Shown piece after piece: positions 26,912-36,018 of a stretch of 45,233 nucleotides of DNA (within the stretch, counting starts at the first letter, position 1; every line of letters begins with the position of its first letter). The position numbers and the translations under genes were made by a program. Location of the stretch: positions 1 through 45,233 of the forward strand of contig JAGCWQ010000006.1 in assembly GCA_017961765.1 (NCBI GenBank), read 5' to 3'. The notes beneath the pieces are model-generated. The model saw only the letters and a list, made by a program, of their open reading frames with translations, had not been told where the DNA came from and did not search any database. The DNA comes from Paludibacteraceae bacterium (GTDB lineage: Bacteria > Bacteroidota > Bacteroidia > Bacteroidales > Paludibacteraceae).

Positions 26912-27304
26912 GGGGTTGACTGGATTTGACAGCGGGTAGAAGTGGTATGTAAGCATGCAGTGCGCTGGTGGCTAGCACTATAATCTGGAGACCAAAAATT
27001 TAACTGGCGAGAATAACTACGCTCTTGCTGCCTAATCGAATCATAGTAGATTGGCTTAATCCCGGCACAAGGTGCTGGGACGAGACTTCTCCCGGATGCT
27101 AACGCCCTGACGCGATCCGATACGGAGGAGCAGATAAATCGGGGATAGTCAAAGTAGGCCTCGATGCTTTGATGAAATTTTAGAGGATAAGGTCATGGTT
27201 GGTGGCTTCGGTCTTGCCCTGGCACGAAAATTTAAGCGAAGATAAGCATGTAGAAAGCATATTAGTTCCTCGTTTGGACGAGGGTTCGATTCCCTCCAGC
27301 TCCA
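26912..27304 (+). ncRNA. ssrA: tmRNA
   Basis: One-piece tmRNA of about 393 bases. The 5' end GGGGTTG pairs with CAGCTCC at the 3' end (acceptor stem with G-U pairs), the T-arm reads GAGGGTTCGATTCCCTC, and the tag frame at 27006-27032 encodes GENNYALAA followed by TAA (27033-27035), the known Bacteroidales tag. It rescues stalled ribosomes with SmpB and marks the product for proteolysis. The genome reads ACAA rather than ACCA at the 3' end, so the CCA must be added by nucleotidyltransferase. Confidence 0.97.
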
Positions 27305-27321
27305 CAAAAGTCTAATAAAAG

Positions 27322-27366
27322 CAAGCGGAAACCCTGTAATTCACCGAATTGCAGGGTTTCCGCTTT
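27322..27366 (+). terminator. Terminator of the tmRNA gene
   Basis: GCGGAAACCCTG(T)AATTC pairs with GAATTGCAGGGTTTCCGC in an almost perfect 18-bp stem, followed by TTTT. It lies before the nudC start at 27400. Confidence 0.9.
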
Positions 27367-27399
27367 TCAAATATCCATCAATTAAAGAGAAGAAACGAT

Positions 27400-28176
27400 A
27401 TGGCAATGATAACTTTTCCTAAGGATCCCGAGAAGAACTGCTTCGCCCTAATTGGACGCAACCTCGTATTAAAAGAAAACGGCGATCATCTGACGTTCCA
27501 AGACCTTTTGGAATTGAAGGAGAGAGAGGATGCGGGCGACTTTTTCAGCGAACCGGATAATCAACTGTGCGCCTTGGAATTAACAGAAGCAAATACTCTT
27601 CCAAGCAAATACAAAACAGATACGGCCCGCCATTTCTTTGCGACCCATTCGGAAGAGGACTCCTACCTGTTGGCACGTTCCCGAGCCTTGCTCTCTTGGC
27701 GAAAAGAGATGGTTTATTGTAGTTGTTGCGCCACCCGCTTGGAAGAATCGACAGACACAACTTCCCGATTCTGTCCTTCCTGCAAAAAGGTAATTTTCCC
27801 AAGAATCGAGCCTTGCGTCATCGTACTCGTGAACAAGGGAAACGAGATTTTACTGGCTCGCCACCTGCAACGCAACCAAGACGTCTATGCCTGCATCGCT
27901 GGCTTCATGGAAGCTGGTGAGACAGCAGAACATGCCGTCCGTCGAGAGATTTTGGAGGAGACGGGGATTTCCGTCAAGAACATCCATTATCGAGGTAGTC
28001 AAAGTTGGCCGTTCCCCGACCAACTGATGCTGGCCTTCACAGCCGAATATGAAAGTGGCGAAATCAATGTCCAAAAAGAGGAGCTGATCGAAGCTGGGTG
28101 GTTCGATCGGAACAATTGCCCCGCAACGCCTCAACCCGGATCCATAGCCTACCGCCTGATCCATGGTCTTATCTAA
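27400..28176 (+). CDS. nudC: NAD(+)/NADH pyrophosphatase, NudC type Nudix hydrolase
   Basis: 258 residues from the ATG at 27400, chosen because the longer frame from 27349 overlaps the tmRNA terminator and 258 matches the NudC length. Zinc ribbon CSCC...CPSC (near residue 100-125), Nudix box GX5EX7REXXEEXGI in GFMEAGETAEHAVRREILEE, and the NudC signature SQ.WPFP (SQSWPFPDQLM). The enzyme cuts NADH/NAD and can remove NAD caps from RNA. Convergent with the following AAA/nuclease gene. Confidence 0.93.
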   Translation: MAMITFPKDPEKNCFALIGRNLVLKENGDHLTFQDLLELKEREDAGDFFSEPDNQLCALELTEANTLPSKYKTDTARHFFATHSEEDSYLLARSRALLSWRKEMVYCSCCATRLEESTDTTSRFCPSCKKVIFPRIEPCVIVLVNKGNEILLARHLQRNQDVYACIAGFMEAGETAEHAVRREILEETGISVKNIHYRGSQSWPFPDQLMLAFTAEYESGEINVQKEELIEAGWFDRNNCPATPQPGSIAYRLIHGLI

Positions 28177-28234
28177 AATGACTTGTATAGATTTACGATC
28201 TGATTTTTCATAATCAAGAGGAGGTTTGAGGTAA

Positions 28235-29797
28235 TCATTCCTCCTCCACCACATACCTATCGATTCCCCGCAACTTGTCACTGAAATTCACACCGATGCA
28301 GAAGATATGCTTGCCGCTGGCCCTGAATGGTTGGGCATAGTTCTTCTCCTTTATCTGCTGCAACGCATCCTCCGCCGTCTTCTCATACTTGAACTCGAAA
28401 ACATAGACGTAGTCGGACGTCTCGATGGTCATGTCGATGCGTCCTTGGGAGGTGTGGTACCCCGCCCTCGTATAGAGTCCGCAGAGCTCGCAGAGGATGA
28501 AAAGCACATTCTGGTAATGGTTCTCCAGCATCCGATCGACGTGGTCGAAAGGCGTGTTGGAGAAAAAACTCTTCATGCGTTCCATAAAAGCGTCCACCTG
28601 ACCCGTGCGCACCTCCTTTACAAAATTCCGCATCTGGAAACCTGCCTTGCCCTCCATGACCGTCGTATAGCTCGGCATCAAGTAGCGAAGGAAGCCCTCC
28701 TTCACCTCCTCGTTCGGGAAACCCAATTTGTAAATTCCAAATTCGGAGTCGTAACCCTTGATTGTCAAGTACCCACTTTGGAAGATAACCGGAATCGGAT
28801 TGTTAGAAGTCACGTCGATGGAGTTGAGCACATCCGCACCCATCTCGTCGTTCGCCATCTGCTCAAGGTTGTAGTCGTGCTCTTTGAGCAATTGCACAAG
28901 GTAGGACGGCGTTCCCGTCTCGAACCAATAACTACCTATTTCACAACTATCCAAAGCATTGAGGACACTAAACGGATTATACATTCCCGGCGTATCATAA
29001 GTAAAGTGGTAACCGTCGTAAAACCTCTTCAATTCGGCATACGCCTTTTCGACGCTCATATTTTTTGCCTCGGAGAGTCGATCGACATAAGGGCGTAACT
29101 CATTGGCGAGTTCATCCTCGGTGAGTCCACAAATGGAATAATAACGTTTATCCATAGTAATGTCCTTCAGATTGTTGAGGTCGCTGAAAACGCTCACCTT
29201 GCTAAACTTGGTCACGCCCGTCAACATGGCAAAGCGAATACAACCATCCATACTCTTGAGCGCACCATAGAAACCTTTCAACGTGGCACGGTACTCGTTC
29301 ATCAAATCCTCATTACCGATGGCCTGCAGCATCGGCTTGTCGTACTCATCCACAAGAATCACCACTCGATGTCCCGTCTGCTCATAGGCGCGGCGAATGA
29401 CGCACTCAAAGCGATGGCCCAAATCGTCGTTATCATCCGTTTTGCCATACTGGGACTCCCATTCCAACAGGGAAGAGGCCAGTTTCTTCCTCAAAACATC
29501 CTTATCCGTATATTTCGCCGTATTCAAATCCAAATGGAAAACAGGATACTCCGTCCACTCCGACTCGAGTTGCTCAATGGCGAGTCCCTTGAACAACTCC
29601 TTCTTGCCCTGAAAATAAGCCTTCAAAGTAGAGATGAGCAGACTCTTGCCAAAACGACGAGGTCGGGATAGAAAATAATACTTTCCCGCCGACACCAATC
29701 GATACAACAAATCCGTCTTGTCCAAATAGAGATATCCGTCTTTACGCAATCCCTCAAAATCCTGTATGCCAATCGGCAAGTTCTTCAGTTGCTCCAT
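28235..29797 (-). CDS. AAA-ATPase-like / PD-(D/E)XK (DUF1703) protein
   Basis: 520-residue protein of a family found in many copies in Bacteroidota. N-terminal AAA-ATPase-like domain (residues ~1-230) with Walker A RPRRFGKSLL and Walker B VVILVDEYDKP; C-terminal PD-(D/E)XK nuclease-type domain (roughly 380-510) with IDMTIETSDYVYVFEFKY, where D, E and K fit the nuclease core. Middle region links the two. Target unknown; roles in defence or mobile-element biology have been proposed for relatives. Single gene with a -7 box at 29818-29825. Confidence 0.9.
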   Translation of the reverse strand: MEQLKNLPIGIQDFEGLRKDGYLYLDKTDLLYRLVSAGKYYFLSRPRRFGKSLLISTLKAYFQGKKELFKGLAIEQLESEWTEYPVFHLDLNTAKYTDKDVLRKKLASSLLEWESQYGKTDDNDDLGHRFECVIRRAYEQTGHRVVILVDEYDKPMLQAIGNEDLMNEYRATLKGFYGALKSMDGCIRFAMLTGVTKFSKVSVFSDLNNLKDITMDKRYYSICGLTEDELANELRPYVDRLSEAKNMSVEKAYAELKRFYDGYHFTYDTPGMYNPFSVLNALDSCEIGSYWFETGTPSYLVQLLKEHDYNLEQMANDEMGADVLNSIDVTSNNPIPVIFQSGYLTIKGYDSEFGIYKLGFPNEEVKEGFLRYLMPSYTTVMEGKAGFQMRNFVKEVRTGQVDAFMERMKSFFSNTPFDHVDRMLENHYQNVLFILCELCGLYTRAGYHTSQGRIDMTIETSDYVYVFEFKYEKTAEDALQQIKEKNYAQPFRASGKHIFCIGVNFSDKLRGIDRYVVEEE

Positions 29798-29817
29798 TAT
29801 GAAAACTTTTTAGGGTT

Positions 29818-29825
29818 CAAAGTTA
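29818..29825 (-). promoter_or_regulatory. -7 box of the AAA/DUF1703 gene
   Basis: The minus strand reads TAACTTTG, matching TAnnTTTG, 21 bases before the ATG at 29797; no clear -33. Confidence 0.5.
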
Positions 29826-29890
29826 GGATTATATTCCGAGAAACAGAGGAGGCCTTTGGATTTTTCACCAAGCCCCCATGCCCGTTCCTA

Positions 29891-30430
29891 TTACTCCCCT
29901 TCGTATATGATAGGGCAATAGACATCTATCTCTTTAGGGAAAAGTTTTCTTCCCTTCAAGTCGATCAACTCAATAATGCAATTGATATAAACCTTCCGTA
30001 TATTGAACTTTTGACATAGCTCATAAGCCGCACGCATGGTTCCTCCCGTTGCAAGCAAATCATCGTGAATGAGGACAACATCATCAGGGGATAGCGCATC
30101 CTTATGAATCTCTACCGTATCCGCCCCATACTCCTTCGTATATTCCTGGCTGATGGCCTCTGCCGGCAATTTGCCAGGCTTCCGGACTGGGATGAAGCCC
30201 GCCCCGATTCGACTAGCAATGATGGAACCCAAGATGAAACCACGGCTCTCTATGCCCAAGACTTTGGTAATTCCCTTATCCTTGTAATAATCAGAAAGGC
30301 TGTCGGCCAACTCCTTGAGACAATCCTTGTCTTTGAAAACTGTCGTAATGTCCCGAAAAAGAATCCCAGGCTTCGGAAAATCGGGGATGGTCCGAAGATG
30401 ACTTTTTATCAAATCGCTATTCATAGACAT
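29891..30430 (-). CDS. apt: Adenine phosphoribosyltransferase
   Basis: About 179 residues from the ATG at 30430 (or 177 from 30424). It makes AMP from adenine and PRPP (purine salvage). Typical lines: IPDFPKPGILFRDITTVF, VLGIESRGFILGS, GAGFIPVRKPGKLP and the PRPP loop VVLIHDDLLATGGTM. The frame extends further upstream to 30505, but that part contains a leader hairpin and the promoter region and the extra residues have no family match. Confidence 0.95.
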   Translation of the reverse strand: MSMNSDLIKSHLRTIPDFPKPGILFRDITTVFKDKDCLKELADSLSDYYKDKGITKVLGIESRGFILGSIIASRIGAGFIPVRKPGKLPAEAISQEYTKEYGADTVEIHKDALSPDDVVLIHDDLLATGGTMRAAYELCQKFNIRKVYINCIIELIDLKGRKLFPKEIDVYCPIIYEGE

Positions 30431-30453
30431 TCGTATTTTATGAAAAAAAACAT

Positions 30454-30474
30454 CTCCGCAGACTTGCTGCGGAG
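30454..30474 (-). promoter_or_regulatory. Stem-loop in the apt leader
   Basis: CTCCGCAG and CTGCGGAG form an 8-bp perfect stem with a five-base loop, between the -7 box and the apt start. Not followed by a T-tract, so not a terminator; possible mRNA stabiliser or regulatory hairpin. Confidence 0.45.
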
Positions 30475-30481
30475 CATGGTA

Positions 30482-30489
30482 CAAATTTA
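30482..30489 (-). promoter_or_regulatory. -7 box of apt
   Basis: Minus strand TAAATTTG, matching TAnnTTTG, about 50 bases before the chosen apt start; supports that start over the longer frame. Confidence 0.55.
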
Positions 30490-30529
30490 CAAAATCAAAA
30501 AACACTTTTCACGCTATTCCCAAATAAAG

Positions 30530-31072
30530 CTACTGTGGAGCAATCAGTTTGAATAAGCAATAAATTAAAGCAACCAAGGCCACCACAACAAAAAATCCCG
30601 TCATGAAGATCAGGTTCACCATCTTCACCTTCTGCTTGTCGTGATCAACAACACCTTGTATCAAGCCCCTACAAATATAACTCGCCGGGAAAGCCATATC
30701 CACCACAGTTCCAGCAAAAGGGACAAATCCAATCAACATGTCCACCAATAGGACAAACAAGACGGCCACAGTCAAACGAAGTTGGCGCACGACAAAGGCA
30801 CTGATATAGACATAGCCCAAGCCGACAAAGAAAGAGATCAAGGAACCAGCAGCCCATCCAAAGAATCCCAGCAAGGCATCCAAGGCATCAAAACCCAACG
30901 CCCCATTGATCAAAATCCGGTAACTTGCCGACTGCCGGATCCGCTGGCTGACTTGTTCCGCCGCCTCCCTTCGTTTCCTCTCCCGCTCTATCGACTCTTC
31001 TTGGATCCGTCGCTCCTCCTGCGAGTCAAAGCCTAACCGCTCTTCTGTTTCCCTACGCCTCTCGTTCGACAT
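30530..31072 (-). CDS. DUF4112-like membrane protein
   Basis: 180 residues. A highly charged N-terminal helix (residues 1-45, rich in Arg/Glu) is followed by the DUF4112 core: LDALLGFFGWAAGSLISFFVGLGYVYISAF, then LLVDMLIGFVPFAGTVVDMAFPA (the G.[IV]P..G..D pattern) and a last membrane helix (IFMTGFFVVVALVALIYC). The charged head is longer than in most relatives. Thirty bases separate it from the lipoprotein gene above, so it is probably the last gene of the operon with 31102 and 32236. Confidence 0.8.
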   Translation of the reverse strand: MSNERRRETEERLGFDSQEERRIQEESIERERKRREAAEQVSQRIRQSASYRILINGALGFDALDALLGFFGWAAGSLISFFVGLGYVYISAFVVRQLRLTVAVLFVLLVDMLIGFVPFAGTVVDMAFPASYICRGLIQGVVDHDKQKVKMVNLIFMTGFFVVVALVALIYCLFKLIAPQ

Positions 31073-31101
31073 AACTTGATAATTATGAATTTAAGATGAT
31101 T

Positions 31102-32178
31102 CTATTTCTTTTCCATAAATTGTCCATTCCAACGATACTGGCTTGTCACTGTGGATTTTCCACTCGCATCCGTCGCTCTTGTGATAGTCACCCCCTCGTC
31201 AGAAAAAGAATAGACCTCTTTCACAAATCCTTTTCCTTCCGCATCATCGACAAGTTCGAGGCTCGCAGCGACAAGAATTGCCGCACCGTCCTTATATCCT
31301 CTAAAGGCAAGCGAAGAGAAACGATGTCCTTTATCCGAAACAGACTCTACAGGCGCATAAACCATCCAACCGCCCGTGGCAAATGGATAGCAATAGAACT
31401 TCCTCTCATAACGACTGCCATTGTCCTCATAAACGTAAGACCCACTATTTCCCTTGAAAACGAATTTATCCGGATCAAGACTCTCATCTATAATCTTGAC
31501 TATTTTCTTCAAATCATCTATAGCCAAAGAAGAGGCCGAGGTGCTGTTTCCTTCTTCAAAATCTTCGGGAGGGACTTCTCCTTCCTCCCTGTTTACATAG
31601 GACAATACCTGCTGATACTCTTCATCAGAGGGATAATCTTGAGTGATTCCTCGTTTGAGGTTGTCCCAAGATGTGAATTTTTCCGGATTTTGAATTATTT
31701 CCCATCTCTCAAAAACGAGGCTGATACGTCTCTCCTTAGGGTTAAGATTTCGCACGACACATGCCTCTTCGTATTCGCTAACGATGTCGAAGGAAAATCC
31801 AGGAACCGAAGGATTCTTTATTGTGCTAAAATGCCAATGATAACTATCAGGCAAAGCCTCCTCCTTCGCCGCAGACAAGTCTATTTTACAAGAGACCTCT
31901 TTTTGTCCATTCCAAAATCTTATTTCGTCTCCCTTAATGACAATCTTTTTAGCATCCGAGAGCGATACAGGAACCGCCCCTCCTCTTTCACTAAACACAT
32001 ACTTCAAATCATCAAAAACCAACTCAGGCAACAACTTAAATTCACCCTGATTAAGGGCCGCAACTGTTTCTGTCGTATCAACTTGGCGATTTGCCCCATT
32101 TTGACTACTTTCTCCACACGACAAAAGGGCAAGTGCCGAAAGAGGTATAACAACTATTTTTAAATTCATTTTCTTCAT
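31102..32178 (-). CDS. Lipoprotein, unknown
   Basis: 358 residues from the Met at 32178 (MKKMNLKIVVIPLSALALLSC), giving a lipobox LLSC; the frame also opens upstream at 32199, without signal features. The mature part is beta-rich with aromatic strands (YHWHFSTIKN, FSFDIVSEYEEACVVRN, ISLVFERWE) and two tail strands (GVTITRATDASG, YRWNGQFMEKK). No recognised family. It lies 36-57 bases after the 714-residue helical protein gene and 30 bases before the DUF4112 gene. Confidence 0.75.
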   Translation of the reverse strand: MKKMNLKIVVIPLSALALLSCGESSQNGANRQVDTTETVAALNQGEFKLLPELVFDDLKYVFSERGGAVPVSLSDAKKIVIKGDEIRFWNGQKEVSCKIDLSAAKEEALPDSYHWHFSTIKNPSVPGFSFDIVSEYEEACVVRNLNPKERRISLVFERWEIIQNPEKFTSWDNLKRGITQDYPSDEEYQQVLSYVNREEGEVPPEDFEEGNSTSASSLAIDDLKKIVKIIDESLDPDKFVFKGNSGSYVYEDNGSRYERKFYCYPFATGGWMVYAPVESVSDKGHRFSSLAFRGYKDGAAILVAASLELVDDAEGKGFVKEVYSFSDEGVTITRATDASGKSTVTSQYRWNGQFMEKK

Positions 32179-32235
32179 TTTATTTATATAACATTCCAAT
32201 ATCTTTATATGCCAACATCAGAAAATCGCTTCCTG

Positions 32236-34380
32236 TCAAAGATTCAACACTTTAGTACCTGCCAAGAAATCATCAAAATCAGCCTCGGTCCACTCTTGTG
32301 CTGAACCACCGGCCAAATCGAGCAAAGCCTTACGAAGTTCCTCCTTATCCACCGACAAATTGGCCCGACGCAAAGCCTCCTGCACCACTTCGCTCTTCTG
32401 ATCCAAGCCCTCCATCTCTGTCTGGAACTCCTTCTTCAACCTCTCCATTTCGGAAAGATAGACCTCGTTGTTCAATTGTGCCTTCAACTGCATGGCTTGC
32501 AGATGCGTCCAACTATCGAATAGGCGGGAGGTCTTTTCTACCGCTTGGACAAAATCATCGCGCAAGTCGGAATCCTCCGGACTCTTTCCCGTAACATCCT
32601 TCAGTATAGAATCGGCCACGACGCCACTATTTTGACGCAACTTCTGCGACAATCCATCGGCGAACTGAAGGATACGCTCCTCCATATCCGCAGGCAGGAT
32701 ACCCACATCAGGCAGGTTCAAGGAGGCAACCTCCGTCAAATTCTCGTCCAAGCCCAATTCCGTCACCGTCTTGGCGGCATGAAGCAACGTAACCAACTCC
32801 TTCAAACGGGCCACCACCCTCATCTTCACCTCCGGAGAACATTGGAGACGAGCAACCATCTGCTGGTTCAACTCCTTCAGGCGACGGATCGACTGGTCAT
32901 AGTCACGCTTGTTCTTCTCCAACAACTCATCGTGCGACTTTCTGTTCTCCTTGGCCTCCGTCAAATCGGATGCTACACACTCGTACTCCTTCACAAAATC
33001 TCCGTACAGATCCGCCCAATCGGTGATCTTCTCCTCATACTTACGTTGCGTATAACCGAACGTCAACAATTTAACCAAGGCATTCGGCCGAGAAGGTTTC
33101 TCCCGTTTTGCCTTATCATAATTCTCCTTCTGGGACGTAAGCATGCCCTTCCAATCCTCAATCTGATAATCGAACAACGCTATATTCTCCTGATGGTCGT
33201 TGATACTCTCCTCCAACTCCTTGCAACGACGAAGCAATTCGTCACGCTCCGCTTTCAACGATTTCACCTCCTCGCCTGAGTAAATTTCTGCAATCAACTG
33301 GTCAAAATCGTCGGACAAAACCCGATTGGACAACCGAGCAAAGGCATCCGCCTTAGGTATATATAAATCATTCAATGTCTTATGGATGACTGCCAACCGC
33401 TTCAAGTCAACAGTCACCTTCAACTTATCCCGCTTGACACTATCCTCGAAACGGACATATTGCTCCGTGAGTTGCGTTTTCTTCGCATTGGCATCCAACA
33501 AATGGTTCAAGCAACGAACCGCTTGGACAGCCAAAAGTCCGTAAATGCCCAGACTCTTTCCCGAACCAGCCCCTTTCCACTTCCGAATGGTCATGGCAGT
33601 ACCGGTTGCATTGGCGAGCAACGAATTGAATCGCTCGGAAACTTCGCCCAACAGCAAAGCACATTTCTCGCTCAACTTATCATACTCCAAGCGGGATTTC
33701 GCCTGCATATTACTAACATCCAACCACTTGACAGTATCAAAGTCAAACAATTCAGGGGCAACCACCTTGACGGAATCGCCAAAGACATCCACCAAAAGGC
33801 TGGCATTCTGCATAAAAATAGCATTGACGCAACTCCTCAGTTCCACGAAATCATGGATGTCACGTTTCACCCCCGATTCGGCCGACTGATAGTCCTGCAC
33901 CATCTTCTCGTAGTTGTCCATGAGGAGCGAACCCTTCTTCCCGATCTCCTCGATGCCGTTCTTCCCCTGCAACCACGTATAGAGCGAGGCGGCATCCTTC
34001 GCCAAAGCCACATTCAAAACACGACCCAAGCTATCGCCTGAAACCCGAATGCTCTCTTCCGTAGCCCGCATATCTTCGGAGACGATGGTCAAGACCTCAT
34101 CCGTAATGCCATTCTGGGCCAGTTCACGCAACTCCGCCTGTGCGACGATGGAGACAGTCCCGTCATTGGAAACTATCATATTTCGAATCACTTCCGACTT
34201 ATCAAAATGAAGATAGGCTTTATAAACGTAGCTTTCCAATGCCACGCCATCCAGAGCCTCCAATCCCAATTTCTGGCATAGGATATAGGCTAAATCATCC
34301 CTTTTTATCGGATCATTCTCCCTCTTCTGCTCCTCCGCAATAGCCTTTATTTGCGAATAAATATCACTATCATTTCCCAT
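32236..34380 (-). CDS. Large helical/coiled-coil protein, unknown
   Basis: 714 residues, nearly all helical and charged, without signal peptide. A central segment (about 258-290) with a Gly-rich and hydrophobic stretch (AGSGKSLGIYGLLAVQAV) interrupts long helices; a coiled coil runs about 365-420 (LKAERDELLRRCKELEESI) and another about 470-515. The C-terminal part (about 640-714) is again helical and acidic. I do not recognise a family. The mix of long helices with one hydrophobic patch recalls helical pore-forming or membrane-remodelling proteins, but that is a guess. First gene of the operon with a lipoprotein and DUF4112 protein. Confidence 0.75.
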   Translation of the reverse strand: MGNDSDIYSQIKAIAEEQKRENDPIKRDDLAYILCQKLGLEALDGVALESYVYKAYLHFDKSEVIRNMIVSNDGTVSIVAQAELRELAQNGITDEVLTIVSEDMRATEESIRVSGDSLGRVLNVALAKDAASLYTWLQGKNGIEEIGKKGSLLMDNYEKMVQDYQSAESGVKRDIHDFVELRSCVNAIFMQNASLLVDVFGDSVKVVAPELFDFDTVKWLDVSNMQAKSRLEYDKLSEKCALLLGEVSERFNSLLANATGTAMTIRKWKGAGSGKSLGIYGLLAVQAVRCLNHLLDANAKKTQLTEQYVRFEDSVKRDKLKVTVDLKRLAVIHKTLNDLYIPKADAFARLSNRVLSDDFDQLIAEIYSGEEVKSLKAERDELLRRCKELEESINDHQENIALFDYQIEDWKGMLTSQKENYDKAKREKPSRPNALVKLLTFGYTQRKYEEKITDWADLYGDFVKEYECVASDLTEAKENRKSHDELLEKNKRDYDQSIRRLKELNQQMVARLQCSPEVKMRVVARLKELVTLLHAAKTVTELGLDENLTEVASLNLPDVGILPADMEERILQFADGLSQKLRQNSGVVADSILKDVTGKSPEDSDLRDDFVQAVEKTSRLFDSWTHLQAMQLKAQLNNEVYLSEMERLKKEFQTEMEGLDQKSEVVQEALRRANLSVDKEELRKALLDLAGGSAQEWTEADFDDFLAGTKVLNL

Positions 34381-34406
34381 TAGCGTAAGATTTTGTTAGA
34401 CATACC

Positions 34407-34414
34407 CAAAGTTA
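34407..34414 (-). promoter_or_regulatory. -7 box of the helical protein operon
   Basis: Minus strand TAACTTTG, matching TAnnTTTG, 27 bases before the ATG at 34380. No clear -33. A second -7 box on the other strand (34466-34473) serves the divergent exonuclease gene. Confidence 0.5.
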
Positions 34415-34465
34415 AAAAAATAGATAAAAGATTTCCCCATTTTATGATTATTTTTGAAAAATATA

Positions 34466-34473
34466 TACATTTG
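34466..34473 (+). promoter_or_regulatory. -7 box of the exonuclease gene
   Basis: TACATTTG, matching TAnnTTTG, 51 bases before the ATG at 34524. Confidence 0.5.
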
Positions 34474-34523
34474 CACTAAACCTATGAGACAGTATAGTAA
34501 GGTAGGCTCTAATTTAGAAAACA

Positions 34524-35258
34524 ATGCAACTCATTCAAAAGATATTATTTCTTGACATCGAAACAGCTCCCATGACGGCGAGCTATTCCGAATTAGACCC
34601 TACTTTCGCCCATCTTTGGGACGAGAAGGCGGAACAACTGAAAAAGAGAATCCCGGAACGATATGAGCAAGAGAGCACCAGCGATAGCATGTTCCACGAA
34701 GCTGGAATCTTCGCAGAGTTCGGACGCGTCGTCTGCATCTCGGTCGGAATCATCTACAAAGATGGTGAGACACTTCATTTGCGGGAGAAATCCTTCTACG
34801 GGGAGGACGAGAAAAAACTCTTGACCGAATTCGCCGACCTGCTGAACAAGCACTACCAAGGAAGCGACTGCTACCTCTGCGGACATAACTAGAAGGAGTT
34901 CGACTTCCCTTTCATCGCCCGCAGGATGCTCGTCCATAGGATTCCGTTGCCCGATATCCTCAACGTCTCCGGCAAAAAACCTTGGGAATGCAGATTCCTC
35001 GACACCATGGAGATGTGGAAATTTGGCGACTACAAGCACTTCACCTCACTGAAACTGCTCTGCGCCCTTTTCGGAATACCCACACCGAAGGACGACATCG
35101 ACGGCAGCCAAGTGGCGGGAGTCTTCTACAATGAAAAGGACTGCGACCGTATTGCAAAATACTGTGAAAAGGATGTCCTCGCCACGGCTCAAGTCTATCT
35201 CCGCATGAACGGGATGGAAACTATAAAGCCGGAAAATGTGGAAGGAAGCTTTAAGTAA
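34524..35258 (+). pseudogene. PolB-like 3'-5' exonuclease (DEDDy) interrupted by an amber codon
   Basis: A 244-residue predicted 3'-5' exonuclease of the RNase H-like DEDDy type. Exo I is LFLDIETAPM (D and E of the DxE motif), Exo II GHN-x-KEFDFPFIARR, Exo III YCEKDVLATAQVY. An in-frame TAG at 34890-34892 falls at the x position inside Exo II, right after GHN; the reading frame is otherwise the same on both sides, down to the stop at 35258. So this is one base change, not a frameshift. TAG is a normal stop elsewhere in the window (14239, 18228), so recoding is unlikely. Either recent pseudogene or sequencing error. Confidence 0.88.
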
Positions 35259-35366
35259 TGATGAATTTTAAATCAATAATTGAAGGATGAGGTTGAACGC
35301 ATCCAAAGAAGAATCGAAGCAACAAAGTTAATTAACTATTTATCAATAATTTAAAAAGAAAGAAAA

Positions 35367-35954
35367 ATGAAAAAGACAGTATTTATGATGTTGGCATTTT
35401 TCTGCACCATGTTTGCAGTGAATGCGATGAACACAAAAACAGAAGGCGACCTCAAGTGCCTCAAGGGACAAGAGTTCGTTAACGTCAAATTCACCTACAA
35501 CAACATGACAGTAGGAAAGATGACAGAGCAAGCCTACGTTGACAAGAAAGTGAGCGAATACAACCAAAAGGAAGCAGGAAAGGGAGACAATTGGTTCACC
35601 ATGTGGGAAGGCGACAAGAACAGCGTTTACCCAGCTTCTTTCTGCGACTTGATGGACAAGCACAGCAAAGTAAAGACTAGCAAAAACGAGCAAGCTTACA
35701 CAGTTGAAGTAAACACAGATTTCTTCGAGCCTGGATTCAACATCGGTATTGCTAAACAAAACGCATTCATCAGCGTTACAATCAAAATTTATGCAAACGC
35801 TAACCCTGAGAAGGTTTTGGCTACCGTTACCATCACTAAGGCTCCTGGTAGAACAGTTGGTGGAAACGACTACCAAGTTAGCGACCGTGTCAGTGAGGCT
35901 TACGCAAAGGCAGGAAAGGAATTTGCAAAGATTTTGACAAAGGCTGTTAAATAA
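35367..35954 (+). CDS. Secreted protein, unknown
   Basis: 195 residues with a signal peptide (residues 1-20, MKKTVFMMLAFFCTMFAVNA). The mature part has beta strands (FVNVKFTYNNMTVGKM, AYTVEVNTDFF, AFISVTIKIYAN, VLATVTITKAPG) and a helical C-terminus (VSEAYAKAGKEFAKILTKA). Codons are strongly biased (AAC, AAG, CTC-poor), as in the neighbouring porin gene, suggesting high expression. No recognised family. Followed by a terminator at 35982. Confidence 0.8.
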   Translation: MKKTVFMMLAFFCTMFAVNAMNTKTEGDLKCLKGQEFVNVKFTYNNMTVGKMTEQAYVDKKVSEYNQKEAGKGDNWFTMWEGDKNSVYPASFCDLMDKHSKVKTSKNEQAYTVEVNTDFFEPGFNIGIAKQNAFISVTIKIYANANPEKVLATVTITKAPGRTVGGNDYQVSDRVSEAYAKAGKEFAKILTKAVK

Positions 35955-35981
35955 TCAATCCGCCTTACTCTAAGGGAACGG

Positions 35982-36009
35982 AGGCTGCTCGAATGGGCAG
36001 CCTTCTTTG
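35982..36009 (+). terminator. Terminator of the secreted-protein gene
   Basis: AGGCTGC (35982-35988) and GCAGCCT (35997-36003) make a 7-bp stem followed by TCTTTGTTT. Confidence 0.7.
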
Positions 36010-36018
36010 TTTCTGGAC

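Noticed and set aside
34890-34892. Recoded TAG (readthrough or amber amino acid)
   Set aside because: TAG ends other intact genes (14239, 18228); no suppressor tRNA is seen. A plain nonsense change is simpler.
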